From BOG-1112 sp964611335 (GTDB lineage: Bacteria; Bdellovibrionota_B; Oligoflexia; Oligoflexales; Bog-1112): a DNA stretch of 64,000 nt. The stretch lies in NCBI GenBank assembly GCA_964611335.1, contig CAZSXR010000002.1, forward strand, positions 248,001-312,000, given 5' to 3'. Of this stretch, positions 50,365-58,582 are shown one piece after another (position 1 is the stretch's first letter; each line of letters starts with the position of its first letter). A program made the position numbers and the translations under genes. The notes under the pieces were generated by a model. It was not told where the DNA came from and did not search any database. It saw only the letters and a list, made by a program, of their open reading frames with translations.

Positions 50365-51390
50365 TTAAGACCTTGCTTCTTCGTATCGGGAAAAACAATT
50401 CCACCCATAATCTAAAAACTTATTTTTGTTCAAAGCTCCTTTATAGAGATGAAATCCTAATGCTGCAATCATCGCAGCATTATCAGAACAATATTTTAAA
50501 TCGGGAAAATAGGAAGGAACCGCAACTGCATTACGCAGAGTTTCTCTAAAATAAGAATTTGCTGCAACTCCTCCCGATACAAGAATGGAACGCGTCTCAG
50601 GATAGATGTGCAAGGCATGTTCCAACTTGCGAAGAATTTGATCAAAAGCTTCTCGTTGAAAAGCAGCGCAGATATTTTGTATTTTTTCTGAACTGAGATT
50701 GTCTTTTTCTTTTTCAATAAGATAACGAATATGCGTTTTAAGACCTGAGTAACTGAAAGCCAATCTATCCTTTTGTTCCAACATTCTAGGCATTGGAATC
50801 GCGAGAGCACTCCCTTTGCGAGCAAGAGCTTCTACTGCAGGGCCACCAGGATAACCAAGATTGAGTAATTTTGCTACTTTGTCAAAACATTCACCACAAG
50901 CATCATCTATAGATGAAGCGATAAGTCGAAAATCCGTTGCATTTCTCATAAAGTATAAATGTGTGTGTCCACCTGACACTACAAACGCTAAGCTTGGATA
51001 AAATTCTTCAGGGTTTTGAATGGAAAGCCCAAGCAAAGCTCCATGGATATGTGCATGAACATGATTGACGGGAACCAGAGGTTTTTGCAAAGAATAGGCG
51101 AGTCCCTTTGCAAAAGAAGATCCCACAAGAAGGGCGCCTATAAGCCCTGGCCCTTGAGTCGCACAGATCACATCGATATCTTCGGATTTTAAGTTCGCTT
51201 CTTTGAGAGTCATTTCGTAAAGAGGAAAAATCATTTCGAGGTGTTCCCTTGCTGCAATTTCGGGAATCACACCTCCAAAACGATTGTGACTTAGTTGAGA
51301 TGAAATTTTAGAACTTAAAACTTCTGTCCCATTTTTCAAAATAGCTATTGCAGTTTCATCACAACTGGATTCTATGCCTACGAGGATCAT
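50365..51390 (-). CDS. tsaD: tRNA N6-adenosine threonylcarbamoyltransferase TsaD
   Basis: 341 residues. Typical TsaD sequences: MILVGIESSCDETAIAI, VIPEIAAREHLE, ATQGPGLIGALLVG, PLVPVNHVHAHIH with the metal-binding histidines, VSGGHTHLY, and SGGVAANSYFRETL followed by PDLKYCSDNAAMIAALG. The enzyme transfers threonylcarbamoyl to A37 of ANN-reading tRNAs and needs TsaB, TsaC and TsaE, which are not in the window. Its start overlaps the stop of the upstream lipoprotein gene by four bases (ATGA) and rsmA follows without a gap, so the three are co-transcribed. Confidence 0.97.
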   Translation of the reverse strand: MILVGIESSCDETAIAILKNGTEVLSSKISSQLSHNRFGGVIPEIAAREHLEMIFPLYEMTLKEANLKSEDIDVICATQGPGLIGALLVGSSFAKGLAYSLQKPLVPVNHVHAHIHGALLGLSIQNPEEFYPSLAFVVSGGHTHLYFMRNATDFRLIASSIDDACGECFDKVAKLLNLGYPGGPAVEALARKGSALAIPMPRMLEQKDRLAFSYSGLKTHIRYLIEKEKDNLSSEKIQNICAAFQREAFDQILRKLEHALHIYPETRSILVSGGVAANSYFRETLRNAVAVPSYFPDLKYCSDNAAMIAALGFHLYKGALNKNKFLDYGWNCFSRYEEARS

Positions 51391-52220
51391 AAATGCTCTT
51401 GAAGTTTCTTGATATGTTGTTTAGCGGTTTCACTTTCAGACGCACTTGGAAATTTTTCCAAGAGAAGCTTGTAGTACGCGATCGCAGTTTTTTTATCACC
51501 TAAATTCCTAAAACAATCCCCCAAACGCAGACGGATTTTAGGAGCAAAAGAAGCTATACTTTCTTTTTTAATAAGTTCACCAAAAGCAATAGCCGATTCT
51601 TTCATATTCCCTGTTCGGAACAAACTCTCCGCGTAGTAATACTTCAGCATATCTGCATCTTTTGCATGATGCTTATTGGAAAGCAACTCAGGCGCATTCT
51701 CTACTATCTCTTTAAACTGCTTTTTATGGAAAGCTTCTTCCACACCCTTCAAAGTCGATAGTTTTATTTTCGACGCAGGTTTTTCACTTCGCTTTTTATC
51801 AATTTTCTCTAGAAGGGCGAGAATTTCATTCTGCGTTTTTTCAAGGGCAAGTATGCGCTCATCGAACTTTGAATATTTCTCAGGATCAAAATTTTTAAGC
51901 TTTTCTGCAATCGCGGCGATATCTTTGGCTATAGAGGGGTCTGTATCTCTCGTGCCAGGAAGCTCCCCTTTTTGAACTCCCAACTCAAGGCGGTCTATTT
52001 CTCCTTTCATCTTTTGCAAATCCTGCTCCATTTGACCGACTCGACTGGATGCTGAAACGTACTGGCGGCTATTAATCTGTTGTTTGTCTTGAAGCTCCGT
52101 TTCGAGGGCGAGCACGCGCGTATTGACGGTGAAAAGCTCTTTCCTGAGTTCTTCGTCGTGAAAGCACCCTATTAGAGACACACTAAACGCCGGTATAAGC
52201 AGCCATTTTTTTCCAAACAC
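51387..52220 (-). CDS. CpoB/YbgF-like lipoprotein: coiled coil plus TPR
   Basis: 277 residues from a GTG with GAGGAT upstream. The signal peptide ends in lipobox LIGC (Cys19). Residues about 25-150 are a charged coiled coil; the C-terminal ~100 residues contain about three TPR-like helical pairs (MLKYYYAESLFRTGNMKESAIAF split over repeats, and GDCFRNLGDKKTAIAYYKLLL with EKFPSASES). The coiled-coil-then-TPR plan is that of CpoB (YbgF), which links the Tol-Pal system with peptidoglycan synthesis. No tol or pal gene is adjacent; instead it is the first gene before tsaD. A second protein of the same plan lies at 57185-57874. Confidence 0.72.
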   Translation of the reverse strand: MFGKKWLLIPAFSVSLIGCFHDEELRKELFTVNTRVLALETELQDKQQINSRQYVSASSRVGQMEQDLQKMKGEIDRLELGVQKGELPGTRDTDPSIAKDIAAIAEKLKNFDPEKYSKFDERILALEKTQNEILALLEKIDKKRSEKPASKIKLSTLKGVEEAFHKKQFKEIVENAPELLSNKHHAKDADMLKYYYAESLFRTGNMKESAIAFGELIKKESIASFAPKIRLRLGDCFRNLGDKKTAIAYYKLLLEKFPSASESETAKQHIKKLQEHL

Positions 52221-52558
52221 GTTTCTATCCTCATAAAGCTTGATGGGAACTTCGTTAAAGTAGTTTTAACATATTATAGACTGAGGGCGGATGAGAATTT
52301 GAGATCATTTTTTATTGACCTTTTCTGTGGAAACTGACCTAATTGAGGTTTCGGCGTTATTGCGATACTTTGGGGCGGAGTGACGATTTCCTCCTTCCTA
52401 TTTCTGAATTTTATGGTTTTTTTAGCCCATTTGTTTCACCTTCATGGCAAAAAGTGATATATCACTACAAATATCGGCAAAATCCCCGAGTAATTCTGGG
52501 TTTAAAATCCCCAAAGTACACATAACTAAGACATAAGTGATTTATAAAAGAGAGAACA
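52221..52558. other. 338-base divergent intergenic region
   Basis: On the minus strand a perfect TATAAT (52273-52278) sits about 45 bases upstream of the tsaD-operon transcription direction start region, with no convincing -35. On the plus side a perfect 14-bp palindrome, AGTGATATATCACT, is at 52453-52466, about 90 bases before the ATG of the degenerate DEAD-box gene, and a TTGACC at 52315 may belong to a promoter. A 60-codon open frame at 52343-52525 has no ribosome-binding site or recognisable features; I do not call it. Confidence 0.45.
52453..52466. promoter_or_regulatory. Perfect 14-bp palindrome, candidate operator
   Basis: AGTGATATATCACT lies upstream of the degenerate DEAD-box gene at 52559 in an AT-rich context. 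Short palindromes occur by chance, so confidence is modest. Confidence 0.35.
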
Positions 52559-54379
52559 ATGACCAAGGAATTTTCTCCCATGAACTCAGATTCGCTAGAA
52601 CAAGACAGCAACAACACACCCGTCGAAGCTAAAACAGAAGAGCCTATTGCAGAAACTATGGATGCAAGCTCATCCGAATCTCCTCTAGATCAAAGTTTAA
52701 ACAATTTTTCCCAAGAGACCTCCGTTGTCACTCATGAAATTCCCAATCCTCTTCTTGATTTCAAAGATGTTTCTTTTTCACAAGACCTACAAGACATCCT
52801 AATCCATGCAAAATGGAAAACCCCACGCCCGCTTGATGGGATCACTCTGCCCCATACTCTCAGCGGTGAAGATGTTGTTGTCCAAGCATTGTCAAAAACA
52901 TCTGCTATCGTGTTTCTTACGCTCGCACACAGACTGGCATCCTACAAAAAATCTCTAGAAGAAGCTCCCCAAGCTCTAGTTATTTGCTCTTCATCAGATG
53001 TTGCAGATAAGGCTTGTCAGGATTTCATAAGACTGTTTGGGAAAATAGAACTAACAGCTTCCGTTCTTAAAGACGAAGTAGAAGATTTAGAAAAAACGGA
53101 AAATACAGAAACGACGAAATTCACTCTATCCAACATACTCTTTGGAACTCCTTCGAGTTTGAAGAAGGCTCATGGAAAAAATGAAATTGATCTCAAAAAC
53201 GTTCTTCTATGCGTTTGTAGAGATTTCGATTCCATTAAAGAAGCAGGAACTTTAGAAGATCTTGAATTTATTTTTTCACGTGTACAAAGCGCTCAAAAAA
53301 TAATGTTTGCAGGATCCATTGCAGGACCAGCAAAAGATTTTGCATCTCACTTTTTACAAAATGCAAAATACATCTCTCTTGAAAGAGAGCGAGCGACAAT
53401 TGCTAACGTAAGTCACTATGCATTTTTATGTGAAACACCTAACAAATTCAAAACCCTTCTAGGTTTATTCCAGGATCAAAACCCTGATTGCGCAACAGTA
53501 TTTGCAAACTCAAAACTTAGCGCAGCTTGGTTGTATCACAAGCTCTTAGAAAATGGTTTTGCTGTTGAGAATTTAGCTGGTGAAAATGCAAAACGCTCTG
53601 AACTTACAGAAAACGTAGAATCTGGAAAAACAAAAGTTATCGTGGCAACAGATTATGATAGCCGTAATCTCAGCCTTCCACAGGTCACACATGTGTTTAA
53701 CTTTGATCTTCCAGAAAGTTCAGACGACTACCTAAACCGAATGGGAATGCTCGGAAAAGAAAAACAAACTTTTGTCTACTCGCTCGTTTGTGAAGAGTAT
53801 GGACAAAACTACCAGTATGTTTACGACTTACTTGGACAAAAAGCCCCAAAACCAATTTGGGCTAAGGAAGAATATTTGAATATCGCAGACAAATCAGGGA
53901 ACCCATTCCTAGAAAAAAATATCGGTTACATTGAAAAACGTCCCGGAAGAGATTTCGGTGACAGAGAAAGACCACGACGTGGTCATGATCGACATGACAG
54001 CGATCGCTCTTCAGGTTTCCAACGTAAAGAGCGTTATGAAAGATCCGATCGCAATGAGCGTGGAGACAGACACTCAAACAGCGATCGTATTTCACGCGCA
54101 CCTCGCAATGAAGAGCGCAATGAACGCTTTGATCGACACAAGGATCGTGAAACTCGCGGAGAACGAGCCGAGCAGCGTCCTATGCGCATGGAAAGAGATC
54201 GCGAAGACAGAATGCCTAAGAGTTCAGGTCCTCAAATTAAACCTCGTCCTCGCAGAGCTGCTCACAATCCAAATCCTGTTCTTCGTCCTGTAGAGCCTCA
54301 ACGTAAAATTATTCCAGCTCAGAAAAAGCCAAGAAGTCTTTTGAAAAAAATTCTCTCTTTCTTTTTCTCTAAGAGCTAA
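52559..54379 (+). CDS. Degenerate DEAD-box RNA helicase-like protein with Arg/Asp-rich tail
   Basis: 606 residues. The two-RecA layout of a DEAD-box protein is recognisable from residue 68 (FKDVSFSQDLQDILIHAKW) to about 440, but the catalytic motifs are gone. The Q motif PTPIQ is PRPLD (89-93), Walker A GSGKT is ALSKTSA (110-116), DEAD is CRDFDS (220-225), SAT is AGS (251-253), RGLD is SRNLSL (368-373), and HRIGRxGR is LNRMGMLGK (392-400). Secondary-structure landmarks such as TVFANSKLSAAWLYHKLLEN and THVFNFDLPES remain. Residues about 460-590 are a repetitive Arg/Asp/Glu tail (RDRxER, RHDSDR, ERNERFD), like RNA-binding tails of RhlB or CsdA. The first 60 residues are acidic and disordered. 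Probably an RNA-binding scaffold without ATPase activity. Confidence 0.82.
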   Translation: MTKEFSPMNSDSLEQDSNNTPVEAKTEEPIAETMDASSSESPLDQSLNNFSQETSVVTHEIPNPLLDFKDVSFSQDLQDILIHAKWKTPRPLDGITLPHTLSGEDVVVQALSKTSAIVFLTLAHRLASYKKSLEEAPQALVICSSSDVADKACQDFIRLFGKIELTASVLKDEVEDLEKTENTETTKFTLSNILFGTPSSLKKAHGKNEIDLKNVLLCVCRDFDSIKEAGTLEDLEFIFSRVQSAQKIMFAGSIAGPAKDFASHFLQNAKYISLERERATIANVSHYAFLCETPNKFKTLLGLFQDQNPDCATVFANSKLSAAWLYHKLLENGFAVENLAGENAKRSELTENVESGKTKVIVATDYDSRNLSLPQVTHVFNFDLPESSDDYLNRMGMLGKEKQTFVYSLVCEEYGQNYQYVYDLLGQKAPKPIWAKEEYLNIADKSGNPFLEKNIGYIEKRPGRDFGDRERPRRGHDRHDSDRSSGFQRKERYERSDRNERGDRHSNSDRISRAPRNEERNERFDRHKDRETRGERAEQRPMRMERDREDRMPKSSGPQIKPRPRRAAHNPNPVLRPVEPQRKIIPAQKKPRSLLKKILSFFFSKS

Positions 54380-55267
54380 TTAGCGATGAACTTCGATCCC
54401 TACAACAGACGGTGGGGATCCTCTTTCCATAAAAACATACCATAAATTTCTAAGCCCCTCGAAATTCGAAAAGAAATCTTTTTGAGAGGTCCCCCTCATT
54501 GCTTGCAATGCATTCAAACGTTTTTCTACTCCTTTTAGATCCGATGCATGCAAAGTTGACAGAGAACCATAGTGTCCGAAAAGTAAACTCTCAAAAAACA
54601 CGAGAGAGTCAAGAGTACGAAGTTCACCTAAAACCAAACGGTCAGGTCTCAAACGAAGGCTCGACTCGATCAGGAAAGATAATTTAATAGAACCTCGACC
54701 TTCCACATCTTCTTGACGCGACAGCATCCGAGTCCATTGGGGACTAATCAAAGGAAGTTCATGACACTCTTCAATAATAATGACTCTTTGCTCTTGCGCA
54801 TAAGTTTTTAAAAATGAGGAAAGTAAAGTTGTTTTTCCACTTCCTGTTGGACCGCAAAAAATTATGTGATTCTTCGGATTCTCAAAAACAACTTTTAAGC
54901 ACTTCGCGTTTTCATCGCTTATTTTGAAATCTTCAATTTGCAAATTTTCAAAGCGATGCCTTCTGATGGTAAGCAAAGGACCTTCTAAACTTGCCGGGGG
55001 AATCAAACAATGCCAACGAAAATTCTCGTTATGAATATGCCCCCCCGCTGAGGGACAGAAAGCATCCAAGCGAAGCCCCTGACTCAAAGCAAACTCTTGA
55101 CACTCACGAGTCATTTGCGGAATTTTTTTATACGGAGAGACAAACACCTGCGCTTTGTTCTTTTTATAAACACAAATAGAACGTGTTCCATTCCAACAAA
55201 CTTCATCCACATCAGGATCTTCAAAATATCCTAAGAAGCTCTCTATAAATTCAGGACTCGTTTTCAT
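54380..55267 (-). CDS. Type II/IV secretion ATPase (CpaF/TadA/VirB11 family), orphan
   Basis: 295 residues from the ATG at 55267, which overlaps the dprA stop (ATGA). The core has Walker A FCGPTGSGKTTLLSS, an acidic Walker B-like IIIEECHELPL, the Asp-box SLRLRPDRLVLGELR and the His-box GSLSTLHASD. The N-terminal domain ahead of the core is short (about 130 residues). This is the CpaF/TadA group that powers Tad/Flp pili or, in VirB11, type IV secretion. No pilin, platform protein or secretin gene is adjacent. Translational coupling to dprA suggests a link to DNA uptake, which in other bacteria needs a pilus ATPase; that is inference. Confidence 0.85.
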   Translation of the reverse strand: MKTSPEFIESFLGYFEDPDVDEVCWNGTRSICVYKKNKAQVFVSPYKKIPQMTRECQEFALSQGLRLDAFCPSAGGHIHNENFRWHCLIPPASLEGPLLTIRRHRFENLQIEDFKISDENAKCLKVVFENPKNHIIFCGPTGSGKTTLLSSFLKTYAQEQRVIIIEECHELPLISPQWTRMLSRQEDVEGRGSIKLSFLIESSLRLRPDRLVLGELRTLDSLVFFESLLFGHYGSLSTLHASDLKGVEKRLNALQAMRGTSQKDFFSNFEGLRNLWYVFMERGSPPSVVGIEVHR

Positions 55268-56208
55268 ATCCTTAACTCTCGACAACAAAACTCTTCCGCA
55301 TTTTTAAAAAAGGAAGCTCCATCATCTATCAAATCTTGACAACCATCACAGTAGTAACGATCTTTATCAGGAAAAAAGACCGATACTTCACGTCCCTGAT
55401 CTAAAGCGAGACGTGCAGTAATCATAGCTCCCGAATGCTTTGTAGCACCCATAACAAGAGTCCACATGGACAAAGCACTTATGATACGATTGCGGATGGG
55501 AAAATCATAGGGCATAGGCAATTGATCCCACAAACGCTCCGAAAGCAAAACACCCCCAGCATTATAAATTTCTCTAAACCGTTCTCTATTTCCCTGAGGG
55601 TACAAACGTCTCAGCCCATTTGCAAAAACAACTATGGCAGGGACAGGTTTTTTATTCAGAGATAAAACCCCGCTATGTGCAGAAATATCACATCCAAAAG
55701 CTCCTCCACTCACAGTCGTAATTCCTAGATCTCCCAGCATGTAACCTAATTTAAAGGATTCATCGAGTACGAGACTTGCTGTTCTTCGCGAACCCACTAC
55801 TGAAATTTTCGGAGTATTCAATAGTGTTGGATCTCCAAGAATAGTAATTCCTATCGGAGCCTGAGTAATTTCTCGCAGTAAGGAAGGATATAAGGGGTCG
55901 CACTGTAATATGTAATGAGCATTTGCACTGCGACACCAAGACAAATGTGCGTCGATTTTATCTAAAAGTATGTGTGCTTCAGAATCTCCTTTGAAACAGT
56001 ATTGAGGTAACCATGGCAAAAGACCAGAAGGATCACGGAGTTCTTTTTTAAGAAAGGCATACCAATCTCTTCGTGACCAATTCTCTATCCCACTTCCCTC
56101 TACCTCTTCTTGTGAAAGGAGAAGGCGTGGAGCATTTACACAAACATAACGACTGATCATTTGTGAAACGACATGAGTAACGGCATAATAAGGGCGTAAA
56201 GACATCAT
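55264..56208 (-). CDS. dprA: DNA processing protein DprA (Smf)
   Basis: 314 residues. The Rossmann core has ISVVGSRRTASLVLDESF, then VSGGAFGCDISAHSGVL, VVFANGLRRLYPQGNRERF and FPIRNRIISALS, which match the family (normal SGGAxGID here reads SGGAFGCD). It lacks the C-terminal winged-helix domain found in longer DprA proteins. DprA loads RecA on incoming single-stranded DNA during natural transformation. The start is the ATG pair at 56208. The gene is followed with a 4-base overlap by a secretion-type ATPase gene. Confidence 0.92.
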   Translation of the reverse strand: MMSLRPYYAVTHVVSQMISRYVCVNAPRLLLSQEEVEGSGIENWSRRDWYAFLKKELRDPSGLLPWLPQYCFKGDSEAHILLDKIDAHLSWCRSANAHYILQCDPLYPSLLREITQAPIGITILGDPTLLNTPKISVVGSRRTASLVLDESFKLGYMLGDLGITTVSGGAFGCDISAHSGVLSLNKKPVPAIVVFANGLRRLYPQGNRERFREIYNAGGVLLSERLWDQLPMPYDFPIRNRIISALSMWTLVMGATKHSGAMITARLALDQGREVSVFFPDKDRYYCDGCQDLIDDGASFFKNAEEFCCRELRI

Positions 56209-56279
56209 TGAAAATCCAGATTTTTATTCAAAGGCTGAAGAGGTTTACGGGGAAAAGAGAAGTCATGCGAAGGATATTT

Positions 56280-57188
56280 TTATTCACTCATGGCGTAGTC
56301 ACCAACTCGAACATCGCGTTGGCAAGTTAATATGTACCCTGTAGAAACAGTTGGTGACACATCTAAGAGTTGAAGAATACCTATGGGGATTTTATTTTTT
56401 TCTTTCAAATCGTGAGCATCAGGATCCATATAAATATTAAGAATCTGATTCTTGACAAGTCCATGGGTTGACCCTTTATTTAAGAATAGAAAGTCTCCTT
56501 CACCTGCCATTTCACCATCTTCCCCAACGCCTAAAATCAAGGCTCTATCATGAAAGGGTTTTCGTCTTAATAACCGAATATCAAATCGTCTTTCTGGATA
56601 CAGTTGAGGAACAATAAAATCACCTCCTGCTGTATAACCCGAACTGTTCATACGTATAACGGCTCTTTTTCGATTTTCAATTTCACGAATGGTTCCGTCG
56701 CCTAAGTATTGATAATAGTATAAACGGTTTCTGGAATCAGGATTTTTGACCCTTCGGACATATCGAATAACGGAATATATTTTATTGATCTCTACTTCTG
56801 TCTCAATCTTTATATATCCACTCTTCATGGATGGAATATGCTCCTCCCCATCAAATCCGGATAGAATCGTTGCGACGGGGCTTACAGGTCGTTCAAACAT
56901 AAAACCTGGAAGGATACGAGTTTGATTCATTTCATTATAAAAGCCACCTACCGTCACCATGTCATCCTCTGGTCCCTCTAAATCTCTCATATCTACAAAA
57001 TCAGGAGAAAAAGAGCTAAGAACTGAAGTATCATCTAATTTATCAAAAAAAATTCGTTTAATGTTTTCCTCTCTTTCCAAATCCTTTGAAATTTTCAGCA
57101 TACTATTCTTTTTTTTATCCTCCATTTTATTCTGGGCGGACAGAGTAGGAGTGTTTAACATCAATACTAATGTTATAAAAAACTTCAT
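56280..57188 (-). CDS. Secreted protein with a C-terminal domain like LysM-associated envelope proteins
   Basis: 302 residues. A signal peptide (FFITLVLMLNTPTLSA) is followed by a charged region and a beta-rich body. Near the C-terminus GEGDFLFLNKGSTHGL, IPIGILQLLDV and CQRDVRVGDYAM follow the pattern seen after LysM domains in envelope proteins encoded next to dprA in other bacteria; here I see no LysM. It may bind peptidoglycan or an outer membrane partner. The start ATG (AGGAGGA upstream) overlaps the stop of the preceding TPR lipoprotein gene by four bases, so the two act together. A gap of 71 bases separates it from dprA. Confidence 0.65.
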   Translation of the reverse strand: MKFFITLVLMLNTPTLSAQNKMEDKKKNSMLKISKDLEREENIKRIFFDKLDDTSVLSSFSPDFVDMRDLEGPEDDMVTVGGFYNEMNQTRILPGFMFERPVSPVATILSGFDGEEHIPSMKSGYIKIETEVEINKIYSVIRYVRRVKNPDSRNRLYYYQYLGDGTIREIENRKRAVIRMNSSGYTAGGDFIVPQLYPERRFDIRLLRRKPFHDRALILGVGEDGEMAGEGDFLFLNKGSTHGLVKNQILNIYMDPDAHDLKEKNKIPIGILQLLDVSPTVSTGYILTCQRDVRVGDYAMSE

Positions 57189-57874
57189 ATTTCCTCCTCT
57201 TTGTGTTCATTCATTATTCTTTTAGCTATTTCAGAGACTTTAGCTCCTGGATTGTTTTTAATAAGTTCTTTCAATATATCAAAAGCATCTTCGCGACTTC
57301 CCATAGCGATATAGGTCTTTGCTAAAAATAATTTAGCTGAAATTTTTAAATTGGATGAAGGAAATTTCTGAACAAATCGTTTGAACAAAACATTTGATGT
57401 TTGGTATTCCTTCATTTCAAACCAACAGCGAGCAACCCAATAAAGAGGTTCACCACGACTGACCTTGACATCTGTATTTCTTTCAAGTTCTGAAAAAAGA
57501 ACAAAAGCCCGATGCCAGACTTTTTTCTCAAAAAGTTTCTTCGCTTCTTGAAAACGGCTCATATATGACGAGTGATTTGGTGTGTTTGTCACAGGAACTT
57601 TTGGAACTTCTTTCGCTAAATTAAGGATCTTTTCTTCACTTGAAGAGGGCTTTTTGATTTCATCTTTGGATTGAAGTTCTTCCATTCTTGTTCTTTCAAG
57701 AAAAGCAATTTTATCCTGTTGTTTTTGAACCGTTTCTTCGAGTTTATCTACTCTCGACCAAAGTTCAGCTTGTTTGATTTCCAAACTTTGATTGGTTTCT
57801 TCTTTTAATTCAAATTCATCTTTATGAGAGACACAGGACGTTGCAAAAATGAAGAGCCATAAAATTCTATACAT
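57185..57874 (-). CDS. Second CpoB/YbgF-like lipoprotein
   Basis: 229 residues. Signal peptide with lipobox ATSC (Cys14), a coiled coil at about residues 20-75 (LWSRVDKLEETVQKQQDKIA), a Ser/Pro linker, then TPR-like repeats from about residue 108: FQEAKKLFEKKVWHRAFVLF, PLYWVARCWFEMKEYQTSNV and AKLFLAKTYIAMGSREDAFD. The plan is that of CpoB and of the lipoprotein at 51387-52220, but the sequence is only weakly similar to the latter. It is the first gene of a leftward set leading through the secreted protein toward dprA. The 3' end overlaps the next start (ATGA). Confidence 0.72.
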   Translation of the reverse strand: MYRILWLFIFATSCVSHKDEFELKEETNQSLEIKQAELWSRVDKLEETVQKQQDKIAFLERTRMEELQSKDEIKKPSSSEEKILNLAKEVPKVPVTNTPNHSSYMSRFQEAKKLFEKKVWHRAFVLFSELERNTDVKVSRGEPLYWVARCWFEMKEYQTSNVLFKRFVQKFPSSNLKISAKLFLAKTYIAMGSREDAFDILKELIKNNPGAKVSEIAKRIMNEHKEEEI

Positions 57875-57991
57875 TTTAAATTCCTTTTCAGCGATTCAAC
57901 GCTAAAGAAAGCATTGACTCTATTTTAACATGTGCTATCGAATGGAAAGATGCTTAGAAATTTTTCCAATTTCCTCGAGGGAGCCGAAAAC

Positions 57992-58582
57992 GTGATTTGC
58001 CTAAAAAAATGGTTTTTCTGTCTTGTTATCCTTATCTTTACTACAAGTTTATTTGCTGAAGAAAGCAGCTTAGAAAAAGAAAGCGGAAAGACTTTCCTCA
58101 TTGGATATAGCGGAAATTACCCAGTAGCTCATTCTAGTCTCACATACGAACACTCTCAGTATCATCCTCTTATTGGTATGCGTCATATTTCAGAAAATTG
58201 GGTTTTAGGCATTGCAACACAATATAAGTTTCTAAAAAACAAAATTGATGGCTCAAAACTTGTTCTTTGGGCTCTCCAAGAAGAGATAAATTATAAATTT
58301 CGTATTTATGACCCCTTGTATTTTCTTTTCGGAGCTAAATTTCTCTATCTTTTTCCTATACAAAAAGGAATGTTTCCTTTTCATAAGAACGAACAATTCA
58401 GATCCGAAGTAGGAGTTGGTACTACAGCATCTTTGACTTATTTTTTTATGAAAAAAACAGGGGTAGGTGTTTTTGTAGATCTATGGAGAGGGACTGCAAC
58501 ACAAAAATTTCAAAGCCTAGAATTTGGTATCCAAATGAGCATTCCTCTTTTTTTTGGAGGATTAAAAAGAACAACGTCCTAA
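57992..58582 (+). CDS. Small outer membrane beta-barrel-like protein
   Basis: 196 residues from a GTG at 57992 with GAGGGAG upstream; an in-frame ATG at 57932 would put the signal peptide after 25 residues and is unlikely. The signal peptide is FFCLVILIFTTSLFA. The mature protein alternates hydrophobic and polar residues in short strands with many aromatics (KTFLIGYSGNYPVAHSSLTY, NWVLGIATQYKF, GVGVFVDLW), like 8-stranded barrels of the OmpA/OmpW-like kind. It does not end in a phenylalanine but in GGLKRTTS, so insertion by the BAM complex is unsure. Function unknown. It is convergent with, and overlaps by 21 bases, the degenerate phosphatase-fold lipoprotein gene. Confidence 0.62.
   Translation: MICLKKWFFCLVILIFTTSLFAEESSLEKESGKTFLIGYSGNYPVAHSSLTYEHSQYHPLIGMRHISENWVLGIATQYKFLKNKIDGSKLVLWALQEEINYKFRIYDPLYFLFGAKFLYLFPIQKGMFPFHKNEQFRSEVGVGTTASLTYFFMKKTGVGVFVDLWRGTATQKFQSLEFGIQMSIPLFFGGLKRTTS

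Noticed and set aside
52343..52525. 60-codon open frame upstream of the degenerate DEAD-box gene
   Set aside because: No ribosome-binding site, and no family features. It also covers the candidate operator at 52453-52466, so it is most likely chance.
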